Assembly: GCA_009695205.1 (NCBI GenBank)
Contig: SIBK01000036.1
Location: forward strand, 1 to 42,971
DNA length: 42,971 nt
Direction of reading: 5' to 3'
Origin: Pedosphaera sp.
Lineage (GTDB): Bacteria; Verrucomicrobiota; Verrucomicrobiia; Limisphaerales; UBA9464
Below are positions 28,102-35,752 of this stretch, in pieces. Both the position numbers and the translations under genes were made by a program. The notes below the pieces were generated by a model. It was not told where the DNA came from, did not search any database, and was given only the letters and a program-made list of their open reading frames with translations. Every line of letters begins with the position of its first letter. Position 1 is the stretch's first letter.

Positions 28102-28131
28102 TTGGCTTCACTTCGTTCGGTTCGATACAAT
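28102..28131 (+). promoter_or_regulatory. Candidate sigma-70 promoter of lptD
   Basis: TTGGCT at 28102-28107 and TACAAT at 28126-28131 are separated by 18 bases. Because lptD begins at 28139, transcription would start at or very near the ATG and give a leaderless message. This is a consensus match by eye in an otherwise gene-free 170-base divergent region; the -35 match is only fair. Confidence 0.35.
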
Positions 28132-28138
28132 AGCAAAA

Positions 28139-30403
28139 ATGTATCGTCTCCGCCGGATAGCTGTTCTCGTCGCACTGGCCGGTGGAACGGGAATCCCTGC
28201 AGTCGCATCGCCCGATCTGCCAATCGAACTGTTCACCGCAGACGGACAGGGGGAGATCGAAATGGACTCGCGGACCGGCGAGGCCACGGCCGCCAATGGA
28301 GTTATCGTAAAATATTACGATGGCCAAAGTCGGCATGTAACGTTGCAAGCGCAAAAGGTTCGTGTGGAGCGCGACACCTACGAGGTGAGTGCCGAAGGGG
28401 ATGTCACGATCCTTGCCACAGAGGACATCGAAGGCCAGGTACCGCGCAGTGAGTTTTGGCGAGGGAGACAGATTCACTACAATCTACGGACCCGAGCATT
28501 TTCTGCTTCAGAATTTCGAATCGCGCACGAGCCGTTTTTCATCGCGGGCGAAGAAATCACCGGAGCTGCAACCAACAGCGCGTTGCATGAGCTTTCGGAG
28601 GTTACGTTGGCGACAGAAGACCTCGCGAAACCCGCTTCGCGATTCAGAGCTCGGTCCGTGCGCTTGGTGCCCGGTGAGTATCTTGAGACAACGGGCATGG
28701 GGATTTATCTGGGAAACACGCGAGTATTGCTCCTGCCGAAATATCGCCGATCCCTGCGGCGTCACACTGCATTTTGGACACTGACGCCCGGGTACAGGAG
28801 TCTCTATGGGCCATTCGCTCTTTCCACGTTCCACTGGATGGTGCAGACCAATCTGGAGGCTGGATTTGACCTCGATTTGCGGCAGAAGCGAGGCGTGGGA
28901 TTTGGTCCACGCATGGAATACGATTTAGGGCGGATAGGGCAGGGGGACGGTCGCTACTATTTTATCCACGATAACAACCCACCGCCACCGCCGGACGGGG
29001 GATCGCCGACTCCGAGCGATCGCTATCGGTATGATTTTAATCATGCCGTCACGAACCTCAGCGGATTTTCGGCACAAGGCGCCCTTCGCGGACAGAGTGA
29101 TGCCTGGATCCTGCGCGATTTTTTTGAAAGCGAATACCGGAGAAACCCTCGGCCTCAATCGTTTTTTGAGGCAACGCAGACATGGCCCAACTACAGCTTG
29201 GATCTGCTGGCGCGCGCCCAGGTAAACGACTTTTTTGAGACAACGGAACGGCTGCCGGAGGTCCGGTTCACGGCACTCCGGCAGCAAATCGGAGCGGCAC
29301 CTCTTTACTATGAAAGTGAAAGTTCCGCGGGTTATTTTCATTACCGCTCCGGCGTACCCGGTGGACCGGATTACTCCGGAGCGAGGGCGGACACCTATCA
29401 TCAGGTGGTCGCGCCAAAGACACTTTTCGGATGGCTGAACGTAGCGCCCCGCGTGGGCGGACGGTTCACTTACTATACGGACCCAGCCGGGTCCCCGCTG
29501 TCGGACCGTGACCGTTCGCGAGGAGTGTTCAACACGGGGGCTGAGGTTTCACTGAAGGCATCCAGAACCTGGGCCGGGGCATCTAACCGCACGCTGGATG
29601 TGTCGGGGTTGAGGCATTTGCTCGAGCCGTCGATCAATTACGTTTTTGTTCCCGAACCGAGTCCACGCCCCTATGATCTCCCGCAATACGATTCGGAGTT
29701 GCCGTCCCTGCGATTACGGCCGGTCGATTTCCCCGACTACCGCGAGGTGGATTCGGTCGATTCTCAAAACACGATTCGCTTTGCCGTACAGAACCGGCTT
29801 CAAACAAAGCGCCGAGAACTATCGGTCGATCTTGTCCGATGGGCCATGATGATGGACTGGCGACTCCATCCGGAGCGCAGACAAACAACTTTTCCGGAAT
29901 TGTACTCTACTCTCGACTTCGTCCCCCGAGAATGGCTAATACTAGCGAACGAACTCCGTTATGACATTAATGCAGAACATTGGCGTGAGGCAATTCATCG
30001 AATCACCTTTCAGCCTGGCAACGTCTGGCAATGGACTTTTGGTCACCGGTACCTGCGGGACGGGTTGGGAATCTGGGTGGATCCGGAATTGGCCCGGCTC
30101 CGCGGGCTTAGCCCTGAAGCAGGAAACAATTTATTTTTCAGCAGTCTTTACCTCCGCGTGAACGAGAACTGGGCGTTTCGGATGAATCACCACTTCGAGG
30201 CACGCGACGGGGTGTTGGAAGAGCAAAGTTATACGTTGTACCGGGATTTCCGGAGTTGGACTGGAGCTCTGACGCTGCGTCTGCGGGATAATCGCCGCGA
30301 CGTCAGCGACTGGGCGGTCGTGGCCACGTTCTCGCTGAAGGCGTTTCCTAGGTTCCGACTGCACGAGGATCGAGATCGAATGGAGAAATTGTTCGGCGGT
30401 TAG
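28139..30403 (+). CDS. lptD: LPS-assembly outer-membrane protein LptD
   Basis: LptD inserts lipopolysaccharide into the outer leaflet. After a signal peptide (MYRLRRIAVLVALAGGTGIPAVAS) there is an OstA/LptA-like beta-jellyroll (about 30-140; VIVKYYDGQSRHVTLQAQKV). A large beta-barrel follows (about 230-754), with YRSLYGPFALSTFHWM and ILRDFFESEYRRNPRPQSFFE near 330, FETTERLPEVRF near 365 and a C-terminal strand rich in aromatic residues. Length (754) is within range. It shows that the host makes an LPS-type outer membrane. No lptE is next to it. Confidence 0.86.
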   Translation: MYRLRRIAVLVALAGGTGIPAVASPDLPIELFTADGQGEIEMDSRTGEATAANGVIVKYYDGQSRHVTLQAQKVRVERDTYEVSAEGDVTILATEDIEGQVPRSEFWRGRQIHYNLRTRAFSASEFRIAHEPFFIAGEEITGAATNSALHELSEVTLATEDLAKPASRFRARSVRLVPGEYLETTGMGIYLGNTRVLLLPKYRRSLRRHTAFWTLTPGYRSLYGPFALSTFHWMVQTNLEAGFDLDLRQKRGVGFGPRMEYDLGRIGQGDGRYYFIHDNNPPPPPDGGSPTPSDRYRYDFNHAVTNLSGFSAQGALRGQSDAWILRDFFESEYRRNPRPQSFFEATQTWPNYSLDLLARAQVNDFFETTERLPEVRFTALRQQIGAAPLYYESESSAGYFHYRSGVPGGPDYSGARADTYHQVVAPKTLFGWLNVAPRVGGRFTYYTDPAGSPLSDRDRSRGVFNTGAEVSLKASRTWAGASNRTLDVSGLRHLLEPSINYVFVPEPSPRPYDLPQYDSELPSLRLRPVDFPDYREVDSVDSQNTIRFAVQNRLQTKRRELSVDLVRWAMMMDWRLHPERRQTTFPELYSTLDFVPREWLILANELRYDINAEHWREAIHRITFQPGNVWQWTFGHRYLRDGLGIWVDPELARLRGLSPEAGNNLFFSSLYLRVNENWAFRMNHHFEARDGVLEEQSYTLYRDFRSWTGALTLRLRDNRRDVSDWAVVATFSLKAFPRFRLHEDRDRMEKLFGG

Positions 30404-30461
30404 GTTTTCGACGACGGAAGCGGCATTTTTGAGAATCAGAATTTGAACTTGAACTTGGATT

Positions 30462-30484
30462 TGCGCGGCCTTGAAGGGCGCGCA
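30462..30484 (+). promoter_or_regulatory. Hairpin in the leader of the histone-like gene
   Basis: TGCGCG at 30462-30467 pairs with CGCGCA at 30479-30484, with two further C-G pairs inside and a small TTGAA loop. It lies about 20 bases before the ribosome binding site. It could stabilise the transcript or tune translation. There is no evidence beyond the pairing, and it may be chance in a GC-rich region. Confidence 0.25.
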
Positions 30485-30502
30485 TGTAAACAAACTGACA
30501 CC

Positions 30503-30508
30503 GAGGAG
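30503..30508 (+). promoter_or_regulatory. Strong ribosome binding site that decides the start of the Ala/Lys/Pro-rich gene
   Basis: GAGGAG sits seven bases before the ATG at 30516. This is one of the best Shine-Dalgarno sequences in the window and fixes the start at MAAAKKSAAAKS rather than at the upstream ATG at 30471. Confidence 0.85.
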
Positions 30509-30515
30509 AAAAAAT

Positions 30516-30695
30516 ATGGCAGCAGCTAAAAAATCCGCAGCAGCGAAATCCGCAGCAGCTAAACCCGCAGCAGCTAAACCCGCAGCGGCGAAACCCGCAG
30601 CGGCGAAACCCGCAGCGGCGAAACCCGCAGCCAAAGTCAGTCGCCCGGCGGCGCGCAGCGGCGCCGCCGCGAAGAAAGGCGCGAAAGCAAAGTAA
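30516..30695 (+). CDS. Ala/Lys/Pro-rich histone H1-like protein
   Basis: Set by the GAGGAG ribosome binding site, the protein has 59 residues: MAAAKKSAAAKS followed by about six AAAKP or AAAKS pentapeptides, then KVSRPAARSG and a basic tail ending KKGAKAK. It consists almost entirely of Ala, Lys and Pro, with some Ser, Gly and Arg. This resembles the lysine/alanine-rich tails of histone H1-like proteins such as chlamydial Hc2, so a DNA-compacting or RNA-binding role is likely. The strong ribosome binding site and the terminator after it suggest a compact, well expressed single gene. Specific function is inferred from composition alone. Confidence 0.8.
   Translation: MAAAKKSAAAKSAAAKPAAAKPAAAKPAAAKPAAAKPAAKVSRPAARSGAAAKKGAKAK
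30531..30632 (+). repeat. 15-bp in-frame tandem repeat (about 6.8 units)
   Basis: Units of 15 bases, with core AAAYCCGCAGCRGCK, run from 30531 to 30632 and each encodes K(P/S)AAA. The third to fifth units and the last are identical or differ by one or two bases. Unit-number changes would keep the frame, so length polymorphism between strains is expected. Confidence 0.9.
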
Positions 30696-30710
30696 GCGCT
30701 CATTATCTCA

Positions 30711-30739
30711 GCAGCCTTGGTTACCAGGGCTGCTTTTTT
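30711..30739 (+). terminator. Rho-independent terminator after the histone-like gene
   Basis: GCAGCCTTGG at 30711-30720 pairs with CCAGGGCTGC at 30724-30733 (10-bp stem with one G-U pair, TTA loop), directly followed by six T residues (30734-30739). It lies 16 bases after the stop codon and is the clearest intrinsic terminator in the window. Confidence 0.9.
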
Positions 30740-30852
30740 AAAAGTTAAATTAAATATAACACACATTGTGCATTTTAAATCCTCGAACGGGTTTCGATCG
30801 ATCGGATTCTTTCTACCTGAAATTGTTGATCCCCAACGGTTCTCTCCTCCGT

Positions 30853-31875
30853 ATGAGTTCTGTCTTCACTCTCTTCGGATCCACAGCCGTTCCTCCTGTG
30901 AACCGTCGTCACCGCCGCCCTCTACGTCGATGGCTCCCGCTCCTGGCAGCCATCACGTCCTCAATTTTACTTCATCACGCACACGCACTCACGCCAGGAC
31001 AAGCATCAAACCATTCGCCAAGTGAATTCACCGTGGCGTCGTACAACGTCGAAAATTATCTAATCCGGCCGATTCAAAGTCGTGCCGAGAAGTCAGAAGC
31101 CGCCCTAAATCAGGTCACCTCAATTGTCTTCCAGCTTCGTCCCGACGTCCTGGCTCTCCAGGAAATTGGGAGTCCGGATGCCTTGGCGGATCTGAAGTCA
31201 CGACTTCATTCCCGGGGATTCGATTTACCGTACTCTGAATTTACTGCGGGCCATGATCCAGCGATCGCCGTGGCGATTCTCAGTCGATTTCCGATTCTTC
31301 GAGCCAGCCGGCATACAAATCTGTCCTTCGTCCTCGATGGTCGGCGTTTCAAGACCAGCCGAGCATTTTGCGAAGTCGAACTTGGCATTTCGCCGTCGTA
31401 CCGATTGATTCTTGTCAATGCGCACCTGAAATCCCGTCGGACGACTGCGGAAGCGGATGAGGCTGAAATCCGCGAACGCGAGGCTATCTGCCTCCGACTT
31501 CTGATCGACCGTATCCAGGCGCGCAATAGCCGCGCCAACGTCGTTCTCTGTGGCGATTTCAATGATGACTCGGATTCCCCTGCCCTGCGCATCTTGCGGG
31601 GGACCGGATCTGGAGGGCTCGTGGACACTCGGCCGTCGGAACGAAACGGTGACCGGGCCCCCTCGGCCGATTCTCGATTTCCTGCGAGGCGCATCCATTG
31701 GACCCACTACTTTGGCCGCGACGACGTCTATAGTCGGCTCGATTACATCTTGCTGAACCGCGCGGCCGCGAGAGAATGGTTGCCGGACGGGAGTTACGTC
31801 TTTTCGGGGCCAGACTGGGGACTTGCGTCGGATCACCGACCGATTCTGGTCCGATTCGTAGCTATTGATCGGTAG
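30853..31875 (+). CDS. Secreted endonuclease/exonuclease/phosphatase-family protein
   Basis: With the start at 30853 (MSSVFTLFGS), an N-terminal signal segment (WLPLLAAITSSILLHHAHA) precedes an EEP-fold hydrolase. The metal-binding motifs are SYNVENY near 62, LQEIG near 101, NAHLKS near 198, GDFNDD near 233 and SDHRPI near 326. The EEP fold includes nucleases and lipid or sugar phosphatases; the extracytoplasmic location suggests a secreted nuclease or phosphodiesterase. Substrate is unresolved. The frame is open upstream to 30766, but the internal Met gives the better signal. Confidence 0.82.
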   Translation: MSSVFTLFGSTAVPPVNRRHRRPLRRWLPLLAAITSSILLHHAHALTPGQASNHSPSEFTVASYNVENYLIRPIQSRAEKSEAALNQVTSIVFQLRPDVLALQEIGSPDALADLKSRLHSRGFDLPYSEFTAGHDPAIAVAILSRFPILRASRHTNLSFVLDGRRFKTSRAFCEVELGISPSYRLILVNAHLKSRRTTAEADEAEIREREAICLRLLIDRIQARNSRANVVLCGDFNDDSDSPALRILRGTGSGGLVDTRPSERNGDRAPSADSRFPARRIHWTHYFGRDDVYSRLDYILLNRAAAREWLPDGSYVFSGPDWGLASDHRPILVRFVAIDR

Positions 31876-31999
31876 TGGGCCGATGCCTAGACTGACGGGC
31901 TCGCCGCCATTCACCCCTGGCCGAAGGCATCCGGCCACGAAATGCTCACGGATCTGATCTCATTGGGAATAAATCACTCCTCGAACACTCCATCCCTTA

Positions 32000-32359
32000 A
32001 TGAACATACCACACTCCCTACCCGTCATGGCCGCTCTAATGTTGGCCGGCATCACCCCAACCCTTGCGTCCGGAAGCTATTCAACCCGTCCGCCACGCCC
32101 TCCGGCAAAATCGGATTCGAGGGGGATCAAACTGGATAATGAGAAGTACGGATTGGGACGAAAAGTTTTCGCTGAAAAGGTCACGCTGAATGCCCAGGGG
32201 GATGCTGCCTCCCAGCTGCCAGTGCTGCAACGCCTTCAGGGCAGTCTGCCGGCTTCTGTGAAAAAGACGAAGGATTTGACGAAATTGGCGGGCAAGCTGA
32301 CCGGGGATCAACTGGCTGCTCTCGAGTATTTCGTCCATCAGCGGTACGTCGCCAAGTAG
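32000..32359 (+). CDS. Small secreted protein of unknown function
   Basis: A 119-residue product has a signal peptide (MAALMLAGITPTLASG) and then a basic, Pro-rich start (RPPRPPAK). A helical domain follows (KYGLGRKVFAEKVTL, LPVLQRLQGSLP, LAGKLTGDQLAALEYFVHQRY). The order of helices is faintly reminiscent of small c-type cytochrome-like domains, but no CXXCH haem site is present. It precedes the broken outer-membrane gene with a 46-base gap in the same direction, so the pair may once have worked together. Confidence 0.6.
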   Translation: MNIPHSLPVMAALMLAGITPTLASGSYSTRPPRPPAKSDSRGIKLDNEKYGLGRKVFAEKVTLNAQGDAASQLPVLQRLQGSLPASVKKTKDLTKLAGKLTGDQLAALEYFVHQRYVAK

Positions 32360-32404
32360 ACGACGTTGCCCCAATCAAACCTCAATATCATTTCTTATTT
32401 TCAT

Positions 32405-33275
32405 ATGCCCCCCCCGTTCCGTGATCGCTTTGTCTGCCGCCTTGCTCGCTTCTCCTTGGGCAGCGGCTCAATCTGCTTGGCTGCCAAATGACGGAGAGTG
32501 AATTGCCACTCCCAGCTTTGCCTGGTCTAGCTTCGACTCCTTTTGGATGGGCCAAAACAAGGTCAAAAACCCTACAAATGGGCACATTCTCGACCAGTAC
32601 ACCGGGTACGTCGCCATGGAATACGGACTTCCGAAAAATTTCGCCCTGGATGCTACCCTTGGTTACACGCGGACAGATACGGATGCGTTTGGCCGCGGTT
32701 CCGATGACGGCTTGGCGGATTCGCTACTTGGACTGCGCTACCGAATCCTGGATGAGCATCAGTGCACCAGCCCGTTCGCACCGACGATCTCCGCGCGAAT
32801 CGGGGGCATCATCGCCGGCACGTATGACGAGAATCTACCGTTGTCAGCCGGCGATGGCGCTCACGGATTCGAATCATCCCTCCTCCTCGCCAAAGCCTGG
32901 GGTGCTCACGGATTCGGATCCTACGGAGACATCGGTTACCGACTGCGGAGCCATCCCACACCCGATGAATTTTTTGGATCTGCAGGAATCTACCAACAGA
33001 TCGGACCTGTCACGATAAACGTCGGTTATCGACATATCCAATCCACGAGCGGTCTGGATATCGGAGGTCCCGGTTTCAATCCTGGGCTGGGTAAAAATCA
33101 TGGTTTTTCCGCGCTTAAGGAGATTAACCAATTGGTGGAAGGCTGCATTGGATTCTGAGACCCGGGCGGACGGGTCTATCAATTCACCGTCGCCAATTCA
33201 GTGGATGGTCGAAATACCGGCGACAAACTGATCTTCGGTTTTTCAATCAGCCTGCCGTTTGATCTCCATCGCTAA
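32405..33275 (+). pseudogene. Outer-membrane beta-barrel protein gene, broken by a frameshift and two TGA codons
   Basis: The ATG at 32405 followed by eight C's leads the wrong way. Removing one C gives MPPRSVIALSAALLASPWA and a signal peptide in frame with the body. That body then hits TGA at 32499 (between GE and IATPSFAW) and again at 33156 (after GCIGF, before DPGGRVYQF), each time continuing with conserved-looking barrel sequence up to TAA at 33273. The body (about 250 residues) has alternating strands (YVAMEYGLPKNFALDATLGYTRT, GSYGDIGYRLRSHP, NVGYRHIQSTSG) typical of secreted or transport barrels. The rest of the window uses TGA as stop, so decay is more likely than recoding. Sequencing error in the C run could explain the frameshift only. 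Confidence 0.75.
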
Positions 33276-33291
33276 GTTGTCCGCAAACGCA

Positions 33292-34710
33292 TTAGATTTT
33301 TCCATTGGGTTGCGGGGCGGGAGATCTTGGCCGACCTCCATGGCGGCGAGCTTGGAGTATTTCCCAACCAACCGCTGCGGCGATTCCGCCGTATTCAAAG
33401 AAACGCACCCAGGCCGGATGTTCGAAAACTCCGAGCCTGGGTTCCGCCAAATTCAGCCCGGTTCCGTAGCTGATGCTGACCAGCATCAAAGCTGTCAGCC
33501 AAACAATCCGCGGGCGCAGTGCTGCGAAAGGGAGCAGCCACAGCAGATACCACGGATTGACCGTTGCTGCGAGGAGCCAAAGAGCCGAGTAGACCCAGCC
33601 GGGTGCCAGTGATGTCAAAGGGTTGCAGTCGGAATCGCCCTTTATCTGGAAACGGCGCTTCCATTCCCGCGCGAGGAGTGCGACGACAATCCCGGTGAAA
33701 ATAAGTAAGGACATTACCCGGGCGGTACCTGACCCGACTGCCCACTGAAAGACCGCGAAGAACGAGGAATTAAATTCCCACTCGCGCCCCATCGCCAGCA
33801 CTCCGGAAAGGTCAGCCAAATTGCCTTGGAGCCAGAACGGCAGATAGGAAATGGCGAGAGCGGCACCGAATCCAGTCCAACCCCGCCGCGAAAACCCTAG
33901 TAGGAACGGAACCCACGGCAGCGCGAAGATACGCGTTGCAACCGCTAGACCAGCCACAAATCCGCCTATCCACAGAGCTCCCCTTCCGAATGTCGCCACA
34001 GCAACAACCATCAGCGACACGGCGAGGGCTTCCGGATGGGCGTTGAAACTCGTCTCAAAAACGGCAAGCGGACACCACGAAGCGAACCAAATCACGCGGA
34101 TCGGATCCATCACACACCCCTGCCCTTGCGGCGAACTGGTATGGCGGCTCCAGTCCCACAAACCCCAGGCCATTCCCACCTCTGCGAAGAGCAGCAGTAG
34201 CTTCCATGGCCAAAGCTCGCCTGGCGAAACCCAGTAGGCACCTGCGAACGCCGCTTGGCACACCGGGCCATAGACCGTCGGCACGTCGGGGTGGTTCACC
34301 GAGTCGAGAATCGCCTGAAAATTCGGTTGGATCGATGAATCGCCAAAGTGCGCGGCGGGCGACGTCGTATAGGGATTCCCGGTGAGCGCCATCATTCGGC
34401 CGTCCCATAAGAAGCGGAAATAATCGTCCTCGAGAATGGGAGGAGAGAAGAGCCCGCACACACGGAACAGCACGGCGAATACTCCGATCCACAGAAGCGA
34501 TCGCGAAGACCATCGAGATTGTCTGGCAAGATTTGTTCCGGAGTTAGGACCGCTCGCCGCCCACATTCCCCAAGCCAGCCAAAACCAGCCCCAGGCAAGG
34601 GATCCCCAAACGTGATACACGCGCGCGAACTCATGCTGTGAGAGCAACCCCAGCGCGCACCATCCGACAACCGAAGCAATTCCGGCTCCAACGATTCGCC
34701 TAGTTGTCAT
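33292..34710 (-). CDS. GT-C-fold membrane glycosyltransferase (GT87-like)
   Basis: This 472-residue protein has about ten hydrophobic helices. The periplasmic first loop carries the acidic motif ILEDDYFRFLWDGRM near 95, typical of polyprenyl-phosphate-sugar-dependent GT-C enzymes, followed by NPY and NHPDVPTVYGP. Such enzymes add sugars from lipid-phosphate donors to glycans or lipids outside the membrane. Its ATG overlaps the end of the GT2 gene by 11 bases, and the GT2 product could supply its lipid-linked sugar donor. Exact donor and acceptor are unknown. Confidence 0.78.
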   Translation of the reverse strand: MTTRRIVGAGIASVVGWCALGLLSQHEFARVYHVWGSLAWGWFWLAWGMWAASGPNSGTNLARQSRWSSRSLLWIGVFAVLFRVCGLFSPPILEDDYFRFLWDGRMMALTGNPYTTSPAAHFGDSSIQPNFQAILDSVNHPDVPTVYGPVCQAAFAGAYWVSPGELWPWKLLLLFAEVGMAWGLWDWSRHTSSPQGQGCVMDPIRVIWFASWCPLAVFETSFNAHPEALAVSLMVVAVATFGRGALWIGGFVAGLAVATRIFALPWVPFLLGFSRRGWTGFGAALAISYLPFWLQGNLADLSGVLAMGREWEFNSSFFAVFQWAVGSGTARVMSLLIFTGIVVALLAREWKRRFQIKGDSDCNPLTSLAPGWVYSALWLLAATVNPWYLLWLLPFAALRPRIVWLTALMLVSISYGTGLNLAEPRLGVFEHPAWVRFFEYGGIAAAVGWEILQARRHGGRPRSPAPQPNGKI

Positions 34711-35512
34711 GGCGAACGAAAGCTACGGGCTTGGGTGCCGACGGGGCGGATCGTCCGGTCGTCCTCAATTGCCACAAAAGCCATAGCATACGAAGGATCC
34801 CCTTCCCTGCCCTCCAGGACCCCGCCCAACTGCCGGATATCTTTGATTCGCCGGCTCGCCGCAGTCGGAAGACCACCGGGATCTCGATGACCTGCATCTC
34901 CAGTTCCAACGCCCGCACCTGCATCTCAACATTCCAGCCAAATCCACGATCCTGCAATTGCATTCGCCCGAGGGCTCCGTGGCGCACCAACCGCAGTGCC
35001 GCCATGTCCTGAAACGAGCGGCCCCACCCAGCGGCAATAACAGCACAACTCAATGAATTCCCAAACCGCTGAACCCACTTCAGGCGTTTGCGCAACTCCG
35101 CGGAGTTCAGGCGATTGCCAAGGATCAAATCGCCGCCGGCGTCCACCGCAGCTTGCCAGGCGGCAAGTTCCGCGATTGTGAGCATGTCACTGCCATCCGC
35201 TGAGCTGAAGAGAACCCAATCAAATCCTGCCGGCCAATCTTGAAGACCTCGCCAGGCCGCCGCTCCGTAACCTCGAATCGGTTCCATCAGCACCTCAGCG
35301 CCCGCGGCGCGGGCGGTGGCTTCTGTTCCGTCGGTGCTTCCGTTGTCCACGACCCGCACGCGACCGACTCCAATGTCCAGCCATTCGCGAACAGTGGACG
35401 CCACGCATTCGATCTCATTCCAGGCGGGGATCACCACAAGGGTGCGGCGCAGGAAACCTTCTCGAATACTTGGCACAGAGAGGGATTCGGTACAGATCAT
35501 TGGGGATATCAT
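34700..35512 (-). CDS. GT2-family glycosyltransferase (dolichyl-phosphate-mannose synthase-like)
   Basis: GT2 fold: TLVVIPAWNE near 27, VDNGSTDGT near 55, an acidic SADGSDM motif near 105 (DXD-like metal site), and GNRLNS. RRAGESKISGSW near 230 is typical of the family. It lacks C-terminal transmembrane helices, so it is likely a cytoplasmic polyprenyl-phosphate hexosyltransferase. The 11-base overlap with the GT-C-like gene supports joint action in making a lipid-linked sugar and transferring it. Confidence 0.85.
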   Translation of the reverse strand: MISPMICTESLSVPSIREGFLRRTLVVIPAWNEIECVASTVREWLDIGVGRVRVVDNGSTDGTEATARAAGAEVLMEPIRGYGAAAWRGLQDWPAGFDWVLFSSADGSDMLTIAELAAWQAAVDAGGDLILGNRLNSAELRKRLKWVQRFGNSLSCAVIAAGWGRSFQDMAALRLVRHGALGRMQLQDRGFGWNVEMQVRALELEMQVIEIPVVFRLRRAGESKISGSWAGSWRAGKGILRMLWLLWQLRTTGRSAPSAPKPVAFVRHDN

Positions 35513-35703
35513 GGCTTAGCGCAGTCTCTTGAAGAAATACATTCACGCCACAGTCGTGAAAAAGGCGACGGCATTAAAACAGCGCTCCACACACCCGGCG
35601 TTCTTGGAAATGGGAGGAGACCGATCAGACTCCGGGAACTTCAGATGGGAGTACTGACCGACAAGAGAGGGAACGAGAACTGCTGCAAAATCCTGCAACA
35701 GCC

Positions 35704-35731
35704 TTGACGAAACCGCAGTCCCAGGTACATC
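35704..35731 (+). promoter_or_regulatory. Candidate promoter of the acyl-CoA synthetase gene
   Basis: TTGACG at 35704 and TACATC at 35726 are separated by 16 bases, 22 bases before the ATG at 35753. This is the only promoter-like pair noted in the 240-base divergent gap 35513-35752; the rest of that gap shows no recognisable feature. Confidence 0.25.
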
Positions 35732-35752
35732 TGCTACCGAATCCGTCACTCC

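Noticed and set aside
30531..30632. Possible CRISPR array
   Set aside because: The units are contiguous 15-bp in-frame repeats coding for K(P/S)AAA with no spacers.
32499..33158. TGA recoding (Trp or selenocysteine) in the outer-membrane gene
   Set aside because: Intact genes here stop at TGA (for example rpoN, leuD), no selenocysteine insertion hairpin was seen, and the gene also has a frameshift.
35240..35707. A 155-residue plus-strand frame reaching into the divergent gap
   Set aside because: Most of it is antisense to the GT2 gene, there is no ribosome binding site, and the product has no domain.
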